DNA of 64,000 nt, from positions 92,526 to 156,525 of the forward strand of contig NZ_JAURVN010000010.1 in NCBI RefSeq assembly GCF_030655415.1, given 5' to 3'. Below the pieces are notes generated by a model. That model made no database searches, had not been told where the DNA came from, and worked only from the letters and a program-made list of their open reading frames with translations. Below, one piece after another: positions 19,262-28,100 of this stretch. Position 1 is the stretch's first letter. Each line of letters starts with the position of its first letter. This DNA comes from Herminiimonas sp. (GTDB taxonomy: Bacteria; Pseudomonadota; Gammaproteobacteria; Burkholderiales; Burkholderiaceae). Position numbers and translations under genes: made by a program.

Positions 19262-19298
19262 AAAAAAGCCGCTGCAAGCAAACATGCTTGAGGCGGCT
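19262..19298 (-). terminator. rho-independent terminator of dgkA
   Basis: Read on the minus strand: AGCCGC..CAAGCA-loop-TGCTTG..GCGGCT followed by six T. The long two-part stem lies about 90 bases after the dgkA stop. Confidence 0.85.
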
Positions 19299-19388
19299 AT
19301 ATAAACATTTATAAACTTTTGTTATTAGCTTATTCCCTGATCAATCGGCTGTATGTTTCATTCGCATCAGCGCTAATATCGGATTAAT

Positions 19389-19790
19389 TCATGTGCCTGA
19401 AAACAAGGGCCAGAGAATAACCAGCCAGGTGGCTACAGCCAGCAAAAACGTCAACAAGACGGCCGCGCTACCAAAGTCTTTGGCATTCTTCGATAATGGA
19501 TTGCGCTCCAGCGAGACCCTATCAACCACCGCTTCAATCGCCGAGTTGATCAATTCGACTATCAGCACCAGCACAAACACTGCGATCAGTAATAGCTTTT
19601 GCCAGGCAGGAACCGGTAACAAGAAAGCCGCGATCGTCGCGATCACGACGACAAACAATTCCTGACGAAATGCATGTTCGCTGCACCATGCCGATTTAAA
19701 ACCAGCCATCGAATAACCGAATGCAGAAAAAATGCGCTTCAAGCCACTTTTACTTTTGAATTCACTGATTGTTTGTTCTGGATTGTTCAT
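19389..19790 (-). CDS. dgkA: diacylglycerol kinase
   Basis: 133 residues with three membrane helices, typical of the small bacterial integral-membrane kinase. The family block NSAIEAVVDRV, holding the catalytic Glu and the Asn/Glu metal ligands, is intact, followed by LSKNAKDFGSAAV. It converts diacylglycerol to phosphatidate with ATP, recycling lipid released during envelope polymer synthesis. Single gene between terminator (19262-19298) and the divergent iclR gene. Confidence 0.95.
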   Translation of the reverse strand: MNNPEQTISEFKSKSGLKRIFSAFGYSMAGFKSAWCSEHAFRQELFVVVIATIAAFLLPVPAWQKLLLIAVFVLVLIVELINSAIEAVVDRVSLERNPLSKNAKDFGSAAVLLTFLLAVATWLVILWPLFSGT

Positions 19791-19833
19791 TCGATTTCAA
19801 TCGGATTGATGGGCTGAATGTATGGCGTGGGAA

Positions 19834-19968
19834 GAGCCTGAATTATCAGGCTCATAAAGAGTAGAGACAAGCTGCATGTTAACTATTGTTGATGATGTCA
19901 TTTACGCTGTGAATATCCCGTTAATACCTCAGGCAACAGAGCCAATTTAACCCTACTCATGAGCCTGA
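19834..19968. promoter_or_regulatory. cluster of GCCTGA/TCAGGC motifs between divergent dgkA and iclR-type gene
   Basis: GAGCCTGA-ATTA-TCAGGCTC (19834-19853) is a perfect 8-bp inverted repeat. TCAGGC recurs at 19929-19934 and GAGCCTGA at 19961-19968; the last is inside another small palindrome (TACTCA...TGAGTA). Four half-sites in 135 bases, about 80 bases before the regulator gene, suggest an operator region, perhaps for the regulator itself. Confidence 0.5.
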
Positions 19969-20049
19969 GTATGGGCGTTTTAACAAGCAAACTTCTTTCA
20001 TCTTTCACAATGTGATATAAAGTCAGCACTGCGATGCACATAAGAAAAC

Positions 20050-20856
20050 ATGAAAACGAATAACACTGCAGAGACCGACAAAACATCAATTCAAGTCATA
20101 GAACGCATGACTTCGCTGCTGGACGCACTTGCCACTTACCCTGATCCAGTCAGCTTGAAAGAACTTTCCCGCGTCACCGGTTTGCATCCGTCGACCGCGC
20201 ATCGTATTTTGAATGACCTCGTCATCAAGCGTTTTGTCGATCGCTCGGAGCCTGGAACATATCGCTTGGGTATGCGCTTGCTGGAGCTCGGCAATATCGT
20301 CAAAAGTCGCTTGAGCGTGCGTGAAGCTGCACTGGATCTGATGCGCCACCTGCATCGCAAAACCAATCAAACCGTCAATTTGTCGGTTCGTCAAAACGAC
20401 GAGATTATTTACATAGACCGCGCTTTCTCTGAACGCTCAGGCATGCAAGTGGTGCGTGCAGTTGGCGGCCGCGCGCCTTTGCATCTGACCTCAACGGGCA
20501 AGCTATTCCTGTCGGTCGATGAGGCGCGAACGGTGCATGCCTACGCAGTGCGCACCGGCTTGGCCGGCCATAACAAAAATTCGATCACCGATTTGGCAAA
20601 GCTGGAAGGCGAACTGAAGCTGGTACGTGCCCACGGTTACGCACGCGATAACGAAGAGCTGGAATTAGGGGTACGTTGCATGGCCGCTGGCATTCATGAC
20701 GATACCGGCAAACTGATCGCCGGCTTGTCGATATCCGCACCGGCCGACAGGCTGGAGGATGAATGGCTGGAAGATTTGATGATCACGGCGAAAGAAATTT
20801 CCGCCGCACTGGGTTATACCGAAACTGTCGCAGCAACTAATCCTACAAAGAGATAA
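20050..20856 (+). CDS. IclR-family transcriptional regulator
   Basis: 268 residues. N-terminal winged helix (about 15-80, SLKELSRVTGLHPSTAHRILNDL) and C-terminal IclR effector domain (about 95-260) with the loop GGRAPLHLTSTGKLFLS and the ligand-pocket block ELGVRCMAAGI. Family members respond to small aromatic or organic acids and usually control adjacent catabolic genes, but no such operon is adjacent here, so the regulon is unknown. A motif cluster upstream (19834-19968) may be its operator. Confidence 0.92.
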   Translation: MKTNNTAETDKTSIQVIERMTSLLDALATYPDPVSLKELSRVTGLHPSTAHRILNDLVIKRFVDRSEPGTYRLGMRLLELGNIVKSRLSVREAALDLMRHLHRKTNQTVNLSVRQNDEIIYIDRAFSERSGMQVVRAVGGRAPLHLTSTGKLFLSVDEARTVHAYAVRTGLAGHNKNSITDLAKLEGELKLVRAHGYARDNEELELGVRCMAAGIHDDTGKLIAGLSISAPADRLEDEWLEDLMITAKEISAALGYTETVAATNPTKR

Positions 20857-20911
20857 AACTCTGTACTTTTAGTTGAACGCGGATGAAGCATGCGTTTAAC
20901 GCGACTACAAT

Positions 20912-20941
20912 AAAAAAGGCGAACCTCGGTTCGCCTTTTTT
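20912..20941 (+). terminator. rho-independent terminator, bidirectional
   Basis: AAAAAAGGCGAAC-CTC-GGTTCGCCTTTTTT: a perfect stem with A/T flanks between the convergent iclR-type gene and the PBP7 gene. Confidence 0.93.
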
Positions 20942-20956
20942 CATATTCGATATTGC

Positions 20957-22183
20957 TTAACTCTCGACAGCCCGCTGCTTGCGCGCGACGTTTTGCGGTT
21001 CCATCGTTTCCAGCCATTTACGTATGCGTGTCGCATCGGCCAAACGTGAATACTTGCCTTTGGAATCAAGAAAGATCATGACGACAGGACGGCCATTGAT
21101 ATTTGTTTGCATGACGAGGCAGCGACCAGCTTCCGAGATGTAACCAGTTTTTTGGATACCGATTTCCCAATCAGGATTTGCTACCAAACGATTCGAGTTC
21201 GCGTATTGAAGGGAACGTCCACCAGGCTCCACTACATATTTCGTATCTGTTGAATATTGGCGCAAAATTGGTTGGTTATATGCAGCAATAACCAGCTTCG
21301 CCAGATCGCGTGCGCTTGCGACGTTATTGCTCGACAAGCCGGTAGAATCTACATAATGCGTACCTGTCATGCCAAGTGATTTTGCCTTGGCATTCATAGC
21401 ACCAACGAAGGCGCGTATGCCACCAGGATAGTGACGACCGAGAGCGGACGCTGCACGGTTTTCCGAACTCATCAATGCAATGTGCAACATGTTTGCACGT
21501 GACAATTGCGAACCGACACGCAAGCGCGAAGAACTGTTTTTCTCGCGATCGATGTCTTCGTCCGTTACTTCCAATATTTCATTCATGTCTTGCTGCGCTT
21601 CGACTACAACCAAACCTGTCATCAGTTTAGTGATCGATGCAATCGGCAACGTTACATTCGCATTTTTTTCAAACAATACTTCCGAGTTGGATTGATCCAA
21701 TACCAAAGCCACGTTCGATGCCAAAGCCAAATGGTCGCGCGTCATGCTCAAGCCGGCGATATCGCCAGCGGTCATCACAGGTGGGACGATAGGTACAACT
21801 GGTTTCGCGACGCGTTGGTAAATGACTTTTTGTTTGCCACGTACAACGACGGTTTTCTTTACCAGTTTTTCGTCGGAATTAAGCGATACGTTTTCACGTT
21901 GCTTCGATGTCCCACGCTTCGCGGATTTACTTGATTTGGAAGAAGTCTTGCTGGCTTGCGCTGATGATTTTGCAACTGCATTTTTCGACGCTGTCTTTTT
22001 GCTCGTCGTCTTGTTTGCTGTCGTCTTGTTCGCCGTGGTTTTCTTGGCGGTAGATTTTGTGACGGTGGATTTCTTTACGACTGTCTTTTTGGTTGCTGAG
22101 GTGCTCGGCTCTTTAGCCTGCGCAATAGGGGCGTGAACAATGACAAGTAGCGAAAAAAATAGCCCTAGCGCGGATTTAAGCAT
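20957..22183 (-). CDS. pbpG: D-alanyl-D-alanine endopeptidase (PBP7/8 type) with Lys/Thr-rich N-terminal region
   Basis: About 408 residues from the ATG at 22183, chosen for the GGGAGA ribosome site and the signal peptide (MLKSALGLFFSLLVIVHA). After the signal comes a basic low-complexity region (about 30-105) of Lys, Thr, Ser and Ala with KTTAN repeats. The S11 peptidase domain follows with SxxK (SITK), SxN (SEN) and KTG (KTGYIS) motifs all intact. Such enzymes cut cross-links in peptidoglycan in the periplasm. The basic segment is far longer than in E. coli PBP7. Confidence 0.92.
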   Translation of the reverse strand: MLKSALGLFFSLLVIVHAPIAQAKEPSTSATKKTVVKKSTVTKSTAKKTTANKTTANKTTSKKTASKNAVAKSSAQASKTSSKSSKSAKRGTSKQRENVSLNSDEKLVKKTVVVRGKQKVIYQRVAKPVVPIVPPVMTAGDIAGLSMTRDHLALASNVALVLDQSNSEVLFEKNANVTLPIASITKLMTGLVVVEAQQDMNEILEVTDEDIDREKNSSSRLRVGSQLSRANMLHIALMSSENRAASALGRHYPGGIRAFVGAMNAKAKSLGMTGTHYVDSTGLSSNNVASARDLAKLVIAAYNQPILRQYSTDTKYVVEPGGRSLQYANSNRLVANPDWEIGIQKTGYISEAGRCLVMQTNINGRPVVMIFLDSKGKYSRLADATRIRKWLETMEPQNVARKQRAVES

Positions 22184-22397
22184 CTGCGAGTCTCCCAATT
22201 AGTACAGAAAAGTTGACTTGCAGTTTAGCAAATATCGCGAAATGTGCAAGAGAATTAGATAGTTAGCGCTATTCATTAATCTACTTTCTAACTGATGATG
22301 ACTTTTTGTTCACATAATTGGTGCGATTTTCGTGCGACTAAAAATATCTAAACAACAATATTTTTAATCCCAACGTCGCTTCATTCATTTTTTACGC

Positions 22398-23288
22398 TTA
22401 CTTTTTTACGACAAAGACGACACCAATCACAGCAAGCAACATGCCAATCATCCCGATCAAACAAAAGACTTCACCAAATGCTGCCCACGCCATTAATGCC
22501 GTAGTCGGTGGCGTCAAATAGAGAAGACTGGTGACTTGCGTCGCCGCGCTTTTACGTATCAGCGTGAACAATAAAAATATCGAGCCTATCGACAAGGCGA
22601 GGATTGCCCACAGCAAAGCGCCGATAAAATTAGAGGTCCACTGCACTGTTTGCAATGCGGGGGAAAAATCTTCCAGCCAGATTGCAAATGGCAAGACGAC
22701 CACACTCGATGCGGCGAATTGAATGATGGTGCCGGTACGCAAATCGAAATGCGGGCAATGACGTTTTTGATACATGGTCCCTATCGTGATCGACAGCAAA
22801 GCCATCACGCACAAGGCGATGCTTTGCCAGGTCAAACCGATCAAGGTAATTTTGTTCGCCACAACCAAGGCGACGCCGCACAGGCCGAAGATCAAACCTA
22901 TCCATTGGCGGCCGCGTACTTTCTCGCCGATCAATGGTGCGGCAAACGCGGTCAACACTGGCTGCATACCCACGATCAAGGCCGATAAGCCTGCAGGCAT
23001 ACCCATTTTGATGGCGCACCACACACCAGCCAAATAGCCGGCTTGTACCAATATACCGGCGACCGCGATATGCCGCATGCTGCCCACGGGCCACGGCGCA
23101 CGCAGTATCAATACCAACGGAAATAAAAACAGCAACACGCCAATAAAACGCAGCATCAAAAAAGTTAACGGTGGCGCATACGGCAAACCAAATTTTGCGA
23201 CGATGAAGCCGGTACTCCAGATCAGTACAAAGGCAAATGGCATGAGCGCCAACCATCGATGGTTGACGCTATTGTTTGAAGAAATCAT
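22398..23288 (-). CDS. EamA/DMT-family membrane transporter
   Basis: About 296 residues from the ATG at 23288 (upstream in-frame starts at 23315 and a TTG at 23360 are possible; none has a clear ribosome site). Ten hydrophobic segments in two EamA repeats; the first begins LMPFAFVLIWSTGFIVAKFG and the second TMYQKRHCPHFDLRTG. Proteins of this kind export metabolites or amino acids, but the substrate cannot be deduced. No operon partner. Confidence 0.85.
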   Translation of the reverse strand: MISSNNSVNHRWLALMPFAFVLIWSTGFIVAKFGLPYAPPLTFLMLRFIGVLLFLFPLVLILRAPWPVGSMRHIAVAGILVQAGYLAGVWCAIKMGMPAGLSALIVGMQPVLTAFAAPLIGEKVRGRQWIGLIFGLCGVALVVANKITLIGLTWQSIALCVMALLSITIGTMYQKRHCPHFDLRTGTIIQFAASSVVVLPFAIWLEDFSPALQTVQWTSNFIGALLWAILALSIGSIFLLFTLIRKSAATQVTSLLYLTPPTTALMAWAAFGEVFCLIGMIGMLLAVIGVVFVVKK

Positions 23289-23660
23289 TGAATGGCTATT
23301 CTGGTTGGCTGGCATATTCGGACGTGCACACTGCGCGCAAGTATGGAGTGTGCGTGTCAAACAAATACTGTGCGCTGAATTATTTGCACGTCAGCAGGCG
23401 ACATTTTATGCCGGGCTTGCATTCGTTGCCGACGACGGGCGATCACGCAGCTGAAGAGGCGACTTATTGGAACCAAATTCCCCAAATTTTTCAAGAATTT
23501 CTATTTATAACTGCATAAAATCAAACAGAAAATTGCTTTTGTGCATCGCACCATATTTTTCTTGACACATGGGCTGAGGAGCATAAAATGGATTATGCTG
23601 CATCGCATCATTTACGGCTTTGCCTACCACCATCATGTATCACCACTAAAGGAGAAACAT
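23289..23660. promoter_or_regulatory. 372-bp intergenic region with the phasin promoter
   Basis: No gene is seen. The left part may encode the extra N-terminus of the EamA transporter. The right part carries the phasin promoter and flanking TGCATCGCA repeats, described separately. Confidence 0.5.
23542..23607 (+). promoter_or_regulatory. phasin promoter flanked by two TGCATCGCA repeats
   Basis: A near-consensus sigma70 promoter, TTGACA (23562-23567), 16-base spacer, TAAAAT (23584-23589), lies 72 bases before the phasin start. The nonamer TGCATCGCA occurs at 23542-23550, just upstream of the -35, and at 23599-23607, at or just after the start point. This is the expected geometry for a repressor. 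In PHA-producing bacteria PhaR represses phasin genes through TGC/GCA-rich sites; the link to PhaR here is inference. Confidence 0.6.
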
Positions 23661-24230
23661 ATGTTTGCAATACCAGAACAGTTTTCCGCTGCAACCAAAA
23701 ATCAGTTTGAAGCGCAACTCGCCGTGATGAATTCTTTTGCCAGTACTGCATTCGAGAGCGTGCAAAAAATCGTCGATCTGAATCTGAACGTCGTCAAGTC
23801 ATCACTGCAAGAATCGAGCGCCACCGCTCACCAATTGATGACAGCAAAAGATCCACAAGAATTTTTTACCTTGACCAGCGCACAAGCACAACCGAACGCT
23901 GAAAAAGCCATTGCCTACAGCCGCCATCTGGCTAGCATTGCGACCAGCACGCAAGCAGAATTTGCGAAGACCACTGAAACACAAATCGCAGAAGCCAACC
24001 GCAAAGTAATGTCGCTGGTTGAAGAGTTGAGCAAGAACGCACCGGCAGGTTCGGAAAATGCAGTTGCGATGCTCAAGTCGGCAATCGGTAATGCGAATGC
24101 TGGCTACGACCAGTTTTCTAAAACTGCCAAGCAAGCAGCGGAAACCTTGGAAGGTAATTTGAATGCAGCAGCTAGCCAGTTTGTTAGCGCAGCAGAAAAA
24201 ACCACGACACGCAGCCGCAAGTCTGCTTAA
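23661..24230 (+). CDS. phaP: phasin (PHA granule-associated protein)
   Basis: 189 residues. The start is fixed by AAAGGAG just before ATG at 23661 and by the typical N-terminus MFAIPEQFSAATKNQFEA. The protein is Ala/Gln/Lys rich, all-helical and lacks Cys; it matches the betaproteobacterial phasin family, which coats polyhydroxyalkanoate granules and controls their size. A strong promoter and terminator make it a single-gene unit, as expected for an abundant protein. Confidence 0.93.
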   Translation: MFAIPEQFSAATKNQFEAQLAVMNSFASTAFESVQKIVDLNLNVVKSSLQESSATAHQLMTAKDPQEFFTLTSAQAQPNAEKAIAYSRHLASIATSTQAEFAKTTETQIAEANRKVMSLVEELSKNAPAGSENAVAMLKSAIGNANAGYDQFSKTAKQAAETLEGNLNAAASQFVSAAEKTTTRSRKSA

Positions 24231-24279
24231 GTCAGTTTGTTGCTTGTGATGTAAAAATGCTGACCGAGCAGCACACGTA

Positions 24280-24311
24280 AAAATGCCCCGATAAAACGGG
24301 GCATTTTTTAT
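24280..24311 (+). terminator. rho-independent terminator of phasin gene
   Basis: AAAAATGCCCCG-ATAAAA-CGGGGCATTTTTT: strong stem and T-run, 50 bases after the phasin stop. Its symmetric A/T flanks let it also end the convergent permease gene. Confidence 0.93.
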
Positions 24312-24352
24312 TCGCAATCCACTTTAAATACTGAGCACTCAATCGCTGGCAT

Positions 24353-26002
24353 TCAACTTTTTGTTTTGGCAATCGCGCGCGCTAACATCACCACCGGGAA
24401 AATCGCCACCAACACAATCGTCAATGCCGGCAATGCGGCTTCACCCAGACGTTCGTCGGATGCAAGTTGATGCGTAATTACGGCCAGCGTATCGAAATTG
24501 AATGGGCGTATCGTCAAGGTCGCAGGCAATTCTTTCACCACATCGACGAATACCAACAGTCCCGCTGTCAGTACGCTGCGCCACAACAAAGGCACATGAA
24601 TACGCATCAGCATGGACGTAATGCCATGACCCAAACTGCGCGCACTTGCATCCATAGCTGGTGTAATTTTGATCAGACCAGCCTGTACGCTTTGAAAAGA
24701 TACCGCAAGAAATCTAACCAGGTACGCATAGACCAAGGCAATCACGCTGCCGCTCAGTATCCAGGTAATTCCGCGTTCACTATTCCACGCATCGATATAC
24801 GCAAGAGGAATCAGAATACCGACCGCAATCACCGCGCCAGGTATTGCGTAACCCATGCTGACGATGCGATTGCAAAGCGCCTGCACTTTACTATTCGATA
24901 CGCGTGCCGCATACGCCATCAAAACACATATCGCCACTGCAATGATGGCGGTGATAGCGCCGAGCGTGATTGTATTTTGCAGCCAGCCGAAGTAACGCGT
25001 GCTGAATGAAATTGCATCCGCATTCCACAACAAGCGTAACAAAATCACTAAAGGCGCTAAGAATCCAAAGAGTATCGGCAGCGCACAAAACAGTGTCGCA
25101 CTCCATGCCTGTTTTCCTTGAAGGCGCGTCGACACCTGCGCTGCACTGCGCCCACCGACTGCGTAATAACGCGCCCTGCCACGATTCCTTTGTTCCAACC
25201 ACATCAAACCCATGACTGCAATCAGCAACACTGCCGCAATTTGTGCCGCGCCAGATCGATCGGAAAAAATGTACCAGGATTTATAAATCCCGGTTGTCAG
25301 CGTAGGCACACCAAAGTAAGCCACCGCACCGTAATCAGCCAAGGTTTCCATCAAGGCCAGCGCAATACCGGCAGCGGCAGCAGGTCGCGCCAGCGGCAAA
25401 CTCACTTGGAAGAATGCGCGCCACGGCCCCGCTCCCAAAGTGCGCGCCGCGTCTAGCATTCGCGGGCTGCGCTCTATGAACGCATTGCGCGCCAACAGAT
25501 AAACATAGGGATACAACACAAAAGAAAATAGAAAGCCCGCGCCACCAACAGAACGTATCTGCGGAAACCAGTAAGACTGACCTTGCCAACCAAACAGCTC
25601 GCGTAAAGCGGTTTGAACCGGACCGGTAAATTGTAGAAAATCCGTGTACGCGTAGGCGACGACATAAGCTGGCATCGCCAAAGGCATTATCAATGCCCAT
25701 TCAAAAAATTTACGGCCGGGGAAGTTGAATACCGCAACCAGCCAGGCACAACCTATCCCCATTACCGCCGTCAACACCGCAACGATGACGGCGATGATCA
25801 CGCTGTTGGTGATGTACTCCGGCAGTACCGTTTGCCACAAATGGGAAAAATTGCTGACGCTGTCATTCAGTTCGGAAGATGAAAACAGATTCGACAACAC
25901 ACCAACTATAGGTAAGCCTACCAATACGGCCATAAGCAGTGAGGCGAGTAATAGCGGATGCAATGCACCGCGTTGATGAGGCAAGTCAAGCACGACGCGC
26001 AC
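24353..26002 (-). CDS. ferric-iron-type ABC transporter permease (duplicated, FbpB/SfuB-like)
   Basis: About 549 residues if GTG at 26002 is used; a GTG at 25993 or TTG at 26086 are alternatives, and no ribosome site decides. Twelve hydrophobic segments in two halves, each with an EAA-type loop (DAARTLGAGPWRAFFQVSLP and DASARSLGHGITSMLMRIHVP). This fused-permease layout is typical of Fe3+ (Fbp/Sfu/Afu) importers and some thiamine or phosphonate relatives. Divergent from its likely ATPase at 26128. No binding protein gene is near. Confidence 0.85.
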   Translation of the reverse strand: MRVVLDLPHQRGALHPLLLASLLMAVLVGLPIVGVLSNLFSSSELNDSVSNFSHLWQTVLPEYITNSVIIAVIVAVLTAVMGIGCAWLVAVFNFPGRKFFEWALIMPLAMPAYVVAYAYTDFLQFTGPVQTALRELFGWQGQSYWFPQIRSVGGAGFLFSFVLYPYVYLLARNAFIERSPRMLDAARTLGAGPWRAFFQVSLPLARPAAAAGIALALMETLADYGAVAYFGVPTLTTGIYKSWYIFSDRSGAAQIAAVLLIAVMGLMWLEQRNRGRARYYAVGGRSAAQVSTRLQGKQAWSATLFCALPILFGFLAPLVILLRLLWNADAISFSTRYFGWLQNTITLGAITAIIAVAICVLMAYAARVSNSKVQALCNRIVSMGYAIPGAVIAVGILIPLAYIDAWNSERGITWILSGSVIALVYAYLVRFLAVSFQSVQAGLIKITPAMDASARSLGHGITSMLMRIHVPLLWRSVLTAGLLVFVDVVKELPATLTIRPFNFDTLAVITHQLASDERLGEAALPALTIVLVAIFPVVMLARAIAKTKS

Positions 26003-26127
26003 GCATAGTGATGCAGATACAGGCGGACATAAAATGAAGCATGCGTTTGTTCTGTTCTCAATAAGTTGGATGAGAATTATAATCAATCGCTCTCTTCATC
26101 CATGCGATATTTTCGGAACCATGCACC

Positions 26128-27219
26128 ATGTCAGCAATTCCAGATTCTGCGGCACATCTTTCGGTTGATGCGATCCGCGTCGGTTATCCGCTAGCCGGGA
26201 CCATGCATGAGATCGTGCACGGCTTGTCGTTCGCACTGCAACGCGGACAAATCGGCTGTTTGCTCGGACAATCCGGCTGCGGCAAAACGACGGTATTACG
26301 CGCGATTGCAGGATTCGAATCCCTGATCAGCGGCAGCATTACTTTAGGCGGCAAAGAATTGAGTAGCGCGCAGCACACCGCAGCGCCGGAGACGCGCCAT
26401 GTCGGCGTCGTGTTCCAGGATTACGCGCTATTCCCACATTTATCGGTTGCGGACAATCTGGCATTCGGTTTGCGCGGTCTGTCTGCGCAGGAACGTCAGT
26501 CACGCGTCGCGAAACTACTGAGCCTGGTCGGCTTGACCTCGCAAGAGAAAAAATTCCCGCATGAATTGTCCGGCGGTCAGCAACAACGCGTAGCACTTGC
26601 ACGCGCGCTCGCTCCGCAACCTGATTTGCTTTTGCTGGATGAACCATTTTCCAATCTGGATGTAGATTTGCGCGAGCGACTCGCCACTGAAGTGCGCGAC
26701 ATCCTGAAAGAAACCGGCACCACTGCGGTATTGGTCACGCATGATCAACACGAAGCCTTTGCCATCGCCGACCAGATCGGCGTGATGCAGAACGGTGCCA
26801 TCGTGCAATGGGACAGCGCCTACAACCTTTATCATCGCCCTGCCACACGCTTTGTCGCTGACTTTATCGGCTTGGGTGTATTCGCGAACGGCACTGTCGA
26901 TGCCGTACAACAGAATGTGAATATCGAACTCGGTACGCTAGCGCTTTGTCATGGCATGGAAAGCTGCGATGCAAACGTACAAGGGCAAGTCGATGTACTA
27001 CTGCGCGCCGATGACGTGGTGCACGATGACAGCAGCCCATTGCAGGCAGAAGTGGTACGCAAAGCTTTCCGCGGTGCAGAATTTTTATATACCTTGAAAT
27101 TAGCCAGTGGCCAGCAAGTGCTTGCGCTGGTGCCGTCACACCACGATCATGCGCTGGGCGAACGCATAGGCATACGGCTAGAGGCAGATCACGTGGTGAC
27201 CTTCCCAAAAACGAATTAA
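26128..27219 (+). CDS. ferric-iron-type ABC transporter ATP-binding protein (FbpC-like)
   Basis: 363 residues. Walker A GQSGCGKTT (~51-59), Q-loop VVFQDYALFPHLSV, signature LSGGQQQR, Walker B LLLLDEPFSNLD, switch LVTHDQHEA, then a C-terminal TOBE-like regulatory part with LLRADDV. It should power the permease encoded divergently at 24353-26002. Intergenic space is only ~125 bases, so both promoters overlap. Iron is the family's usual substrate, but other anions are possible. Confidence 0.88.
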   Translation: MSAIPDSAAHLSVDAIRVGYPLAGTMHEIVHGLSFALQRGQIGCLLGQSGCGKTTVLRAIAGFESLISGSITLGGKELSSAQHTAAPETRHVGVVFQDYALFPHLSVADNLAFGLRGLSAQERQSRVAKLLSLVGLTSQEKKFPHELSGGQQQRVALARALAPQPDLLLLDEPFSNLDVDLRERLATEVRDILKETGTTAVLVTHDQHEAFAIADQIGVMQNGAIVQWDSAYNLYHRPATRFVADFIGLGVFANGTVDAVQQNVNIELGTLALCHGMESCDANVQGQVDVLLRADDVVHDDSSPLQAEVVRKAFRGAEFLYTLKLASGQQVLALVPSHHDHALGERIGIRLEADHVVTFPKTN

Positions 27220-27237
27220 GCCTTAGCCCTCAGCACC

Positions 27238-28038
27238 TCAAACAGGTTGTACTTCAACCTTCAGAAAATTTAATTCACTGATCAATTTATCGAAGGCCGC
27301 AGCGGCTTGCACTGCTTCGCCTTTGACGCCGAGTTCGATATGGCGGCGAGTTTGATCATCGCCCACGCTAGGCAGGCTGAATACTTTGACCTGCGGGAAT
27401 TCGCTTTCAATAGCTTCCATCAAAGGTGTCAGCGCTGACTCCATGGACTGGAAAACCAGTACCGACTTTTCAAAGCGTGCTTGTTGATGGAATAGATGCG
27501 CATAGTGCGTATCCAATATCCATTCAATCATAGGCCAAGCCATCACCGGAAAACCCGGCATGAAATAATGCGCACCACCGTTACCGTGATGGATCGCAAA
27601 CCCTGGAATTTTATTGTATGGATTGGGGATGATGTCTGCACCTTGCGGGAATTCACCCATCTTCAGGCGATGCAGATTTTCCGGCTTCTCAAGATCGAAA
27701 GGAACGTTCGCTTCGCGCGCCATTTCCTGCATGCGCTCTTGAATTTTCTGCTTGGCTTCAGGATGTAAAACGATGGGCACACCAAGTGCCGCCGCCGCAC
27801 ATTGCCGCGTGTGGTCATCAGGCGTTGCACCGATACCGCCGCAACTGAATACGATGTCATCGTTGGCGAAGGTGCGTTTTAATGCAGAGATAATTCGTCC
27901 GCGATCATCGCCGAGAACTTCTGCCCATTCCAGGGACAAGCCGCGTGCGCTCAGCAATTCAACTACTTTTGAAAAATGCTTGTCTACGCGTTTGCCTGAC
28001 AAAATTTCATCGCCAATAATGATGAGTCCGAATGCCAT
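27238..28038 (-). CDS. CinA-like molybdopterin-binding (MoCF) domain protein, without the amidase domain
   Basis: 266 residues. The MoCF/MogA-like domain (about 3-170) is clear: GLIIIGDEILSGKRVDKHF, then SCGGIGATPDDHT. The protein lacks the C-terminal nicotinamide mononucleotide deamidase (PncC) domain of full CinA and instead has ~90 residues of its own. Proteins like this are labelled 'competence/damage-inducible protein A'; the real role may be pyrophosphatase or unknown. GAGGGAAA supports the start. Convergent with the ATPase gene, 18 bases apart. Confidence 0.85.
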   Translation of the reverse strand: MAFGLIIIGDEILSGKRVDKHFSKVVELLSARGLSLEWAEVLGDDRGRIISALKRTFANDDIVFSCGGIGATPDDHTRQCAAAALGVPIVLHPEAKQKIQERMQEMAREANVPFDLEKPENLHRLKMGEFPQGADIIPNPYNKIPGFAIHHGNGGAHYFMPGFPVMAWPMIEWILDTHYAHLFHQQARFEKSVLVFQSMESALTPLMEAIESEFPQVKVFSLPSVGDDQTRRHIELGVKGEAVQAAAAFDKLISELNFLKVEVQPV

Positions 28039-28100
28039 GTGTTTCCCTCTTGTGTCAGGTGTTCAGTTACTGGAATCAGTGACAGAAATAAAATACGAAT

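Larger units (their letters stand above)
19010..19388. promoter_or_regulatory. 379-bp intergenic region upstream of sbp-ssu operon
   Basis: No gene is seen. It contains the dgkA terminator (19262-19298) and, closer to sbp, a perfect 9-bp inverted repeat (19093-19115). The sbp promoter should lie between about 19030 and 19250 on the minus strand; no single -35/-10 pair stands out, which is usual for activator-dependent promoters. Confidence 0.6.

Noticed and set aside
19898..20089. 63-codon open frame on minus strand between dgkA and iclR
   Set aside because: It overlaps the iclR start and the motif cluster, has no ribosome site and no recognisable protein.
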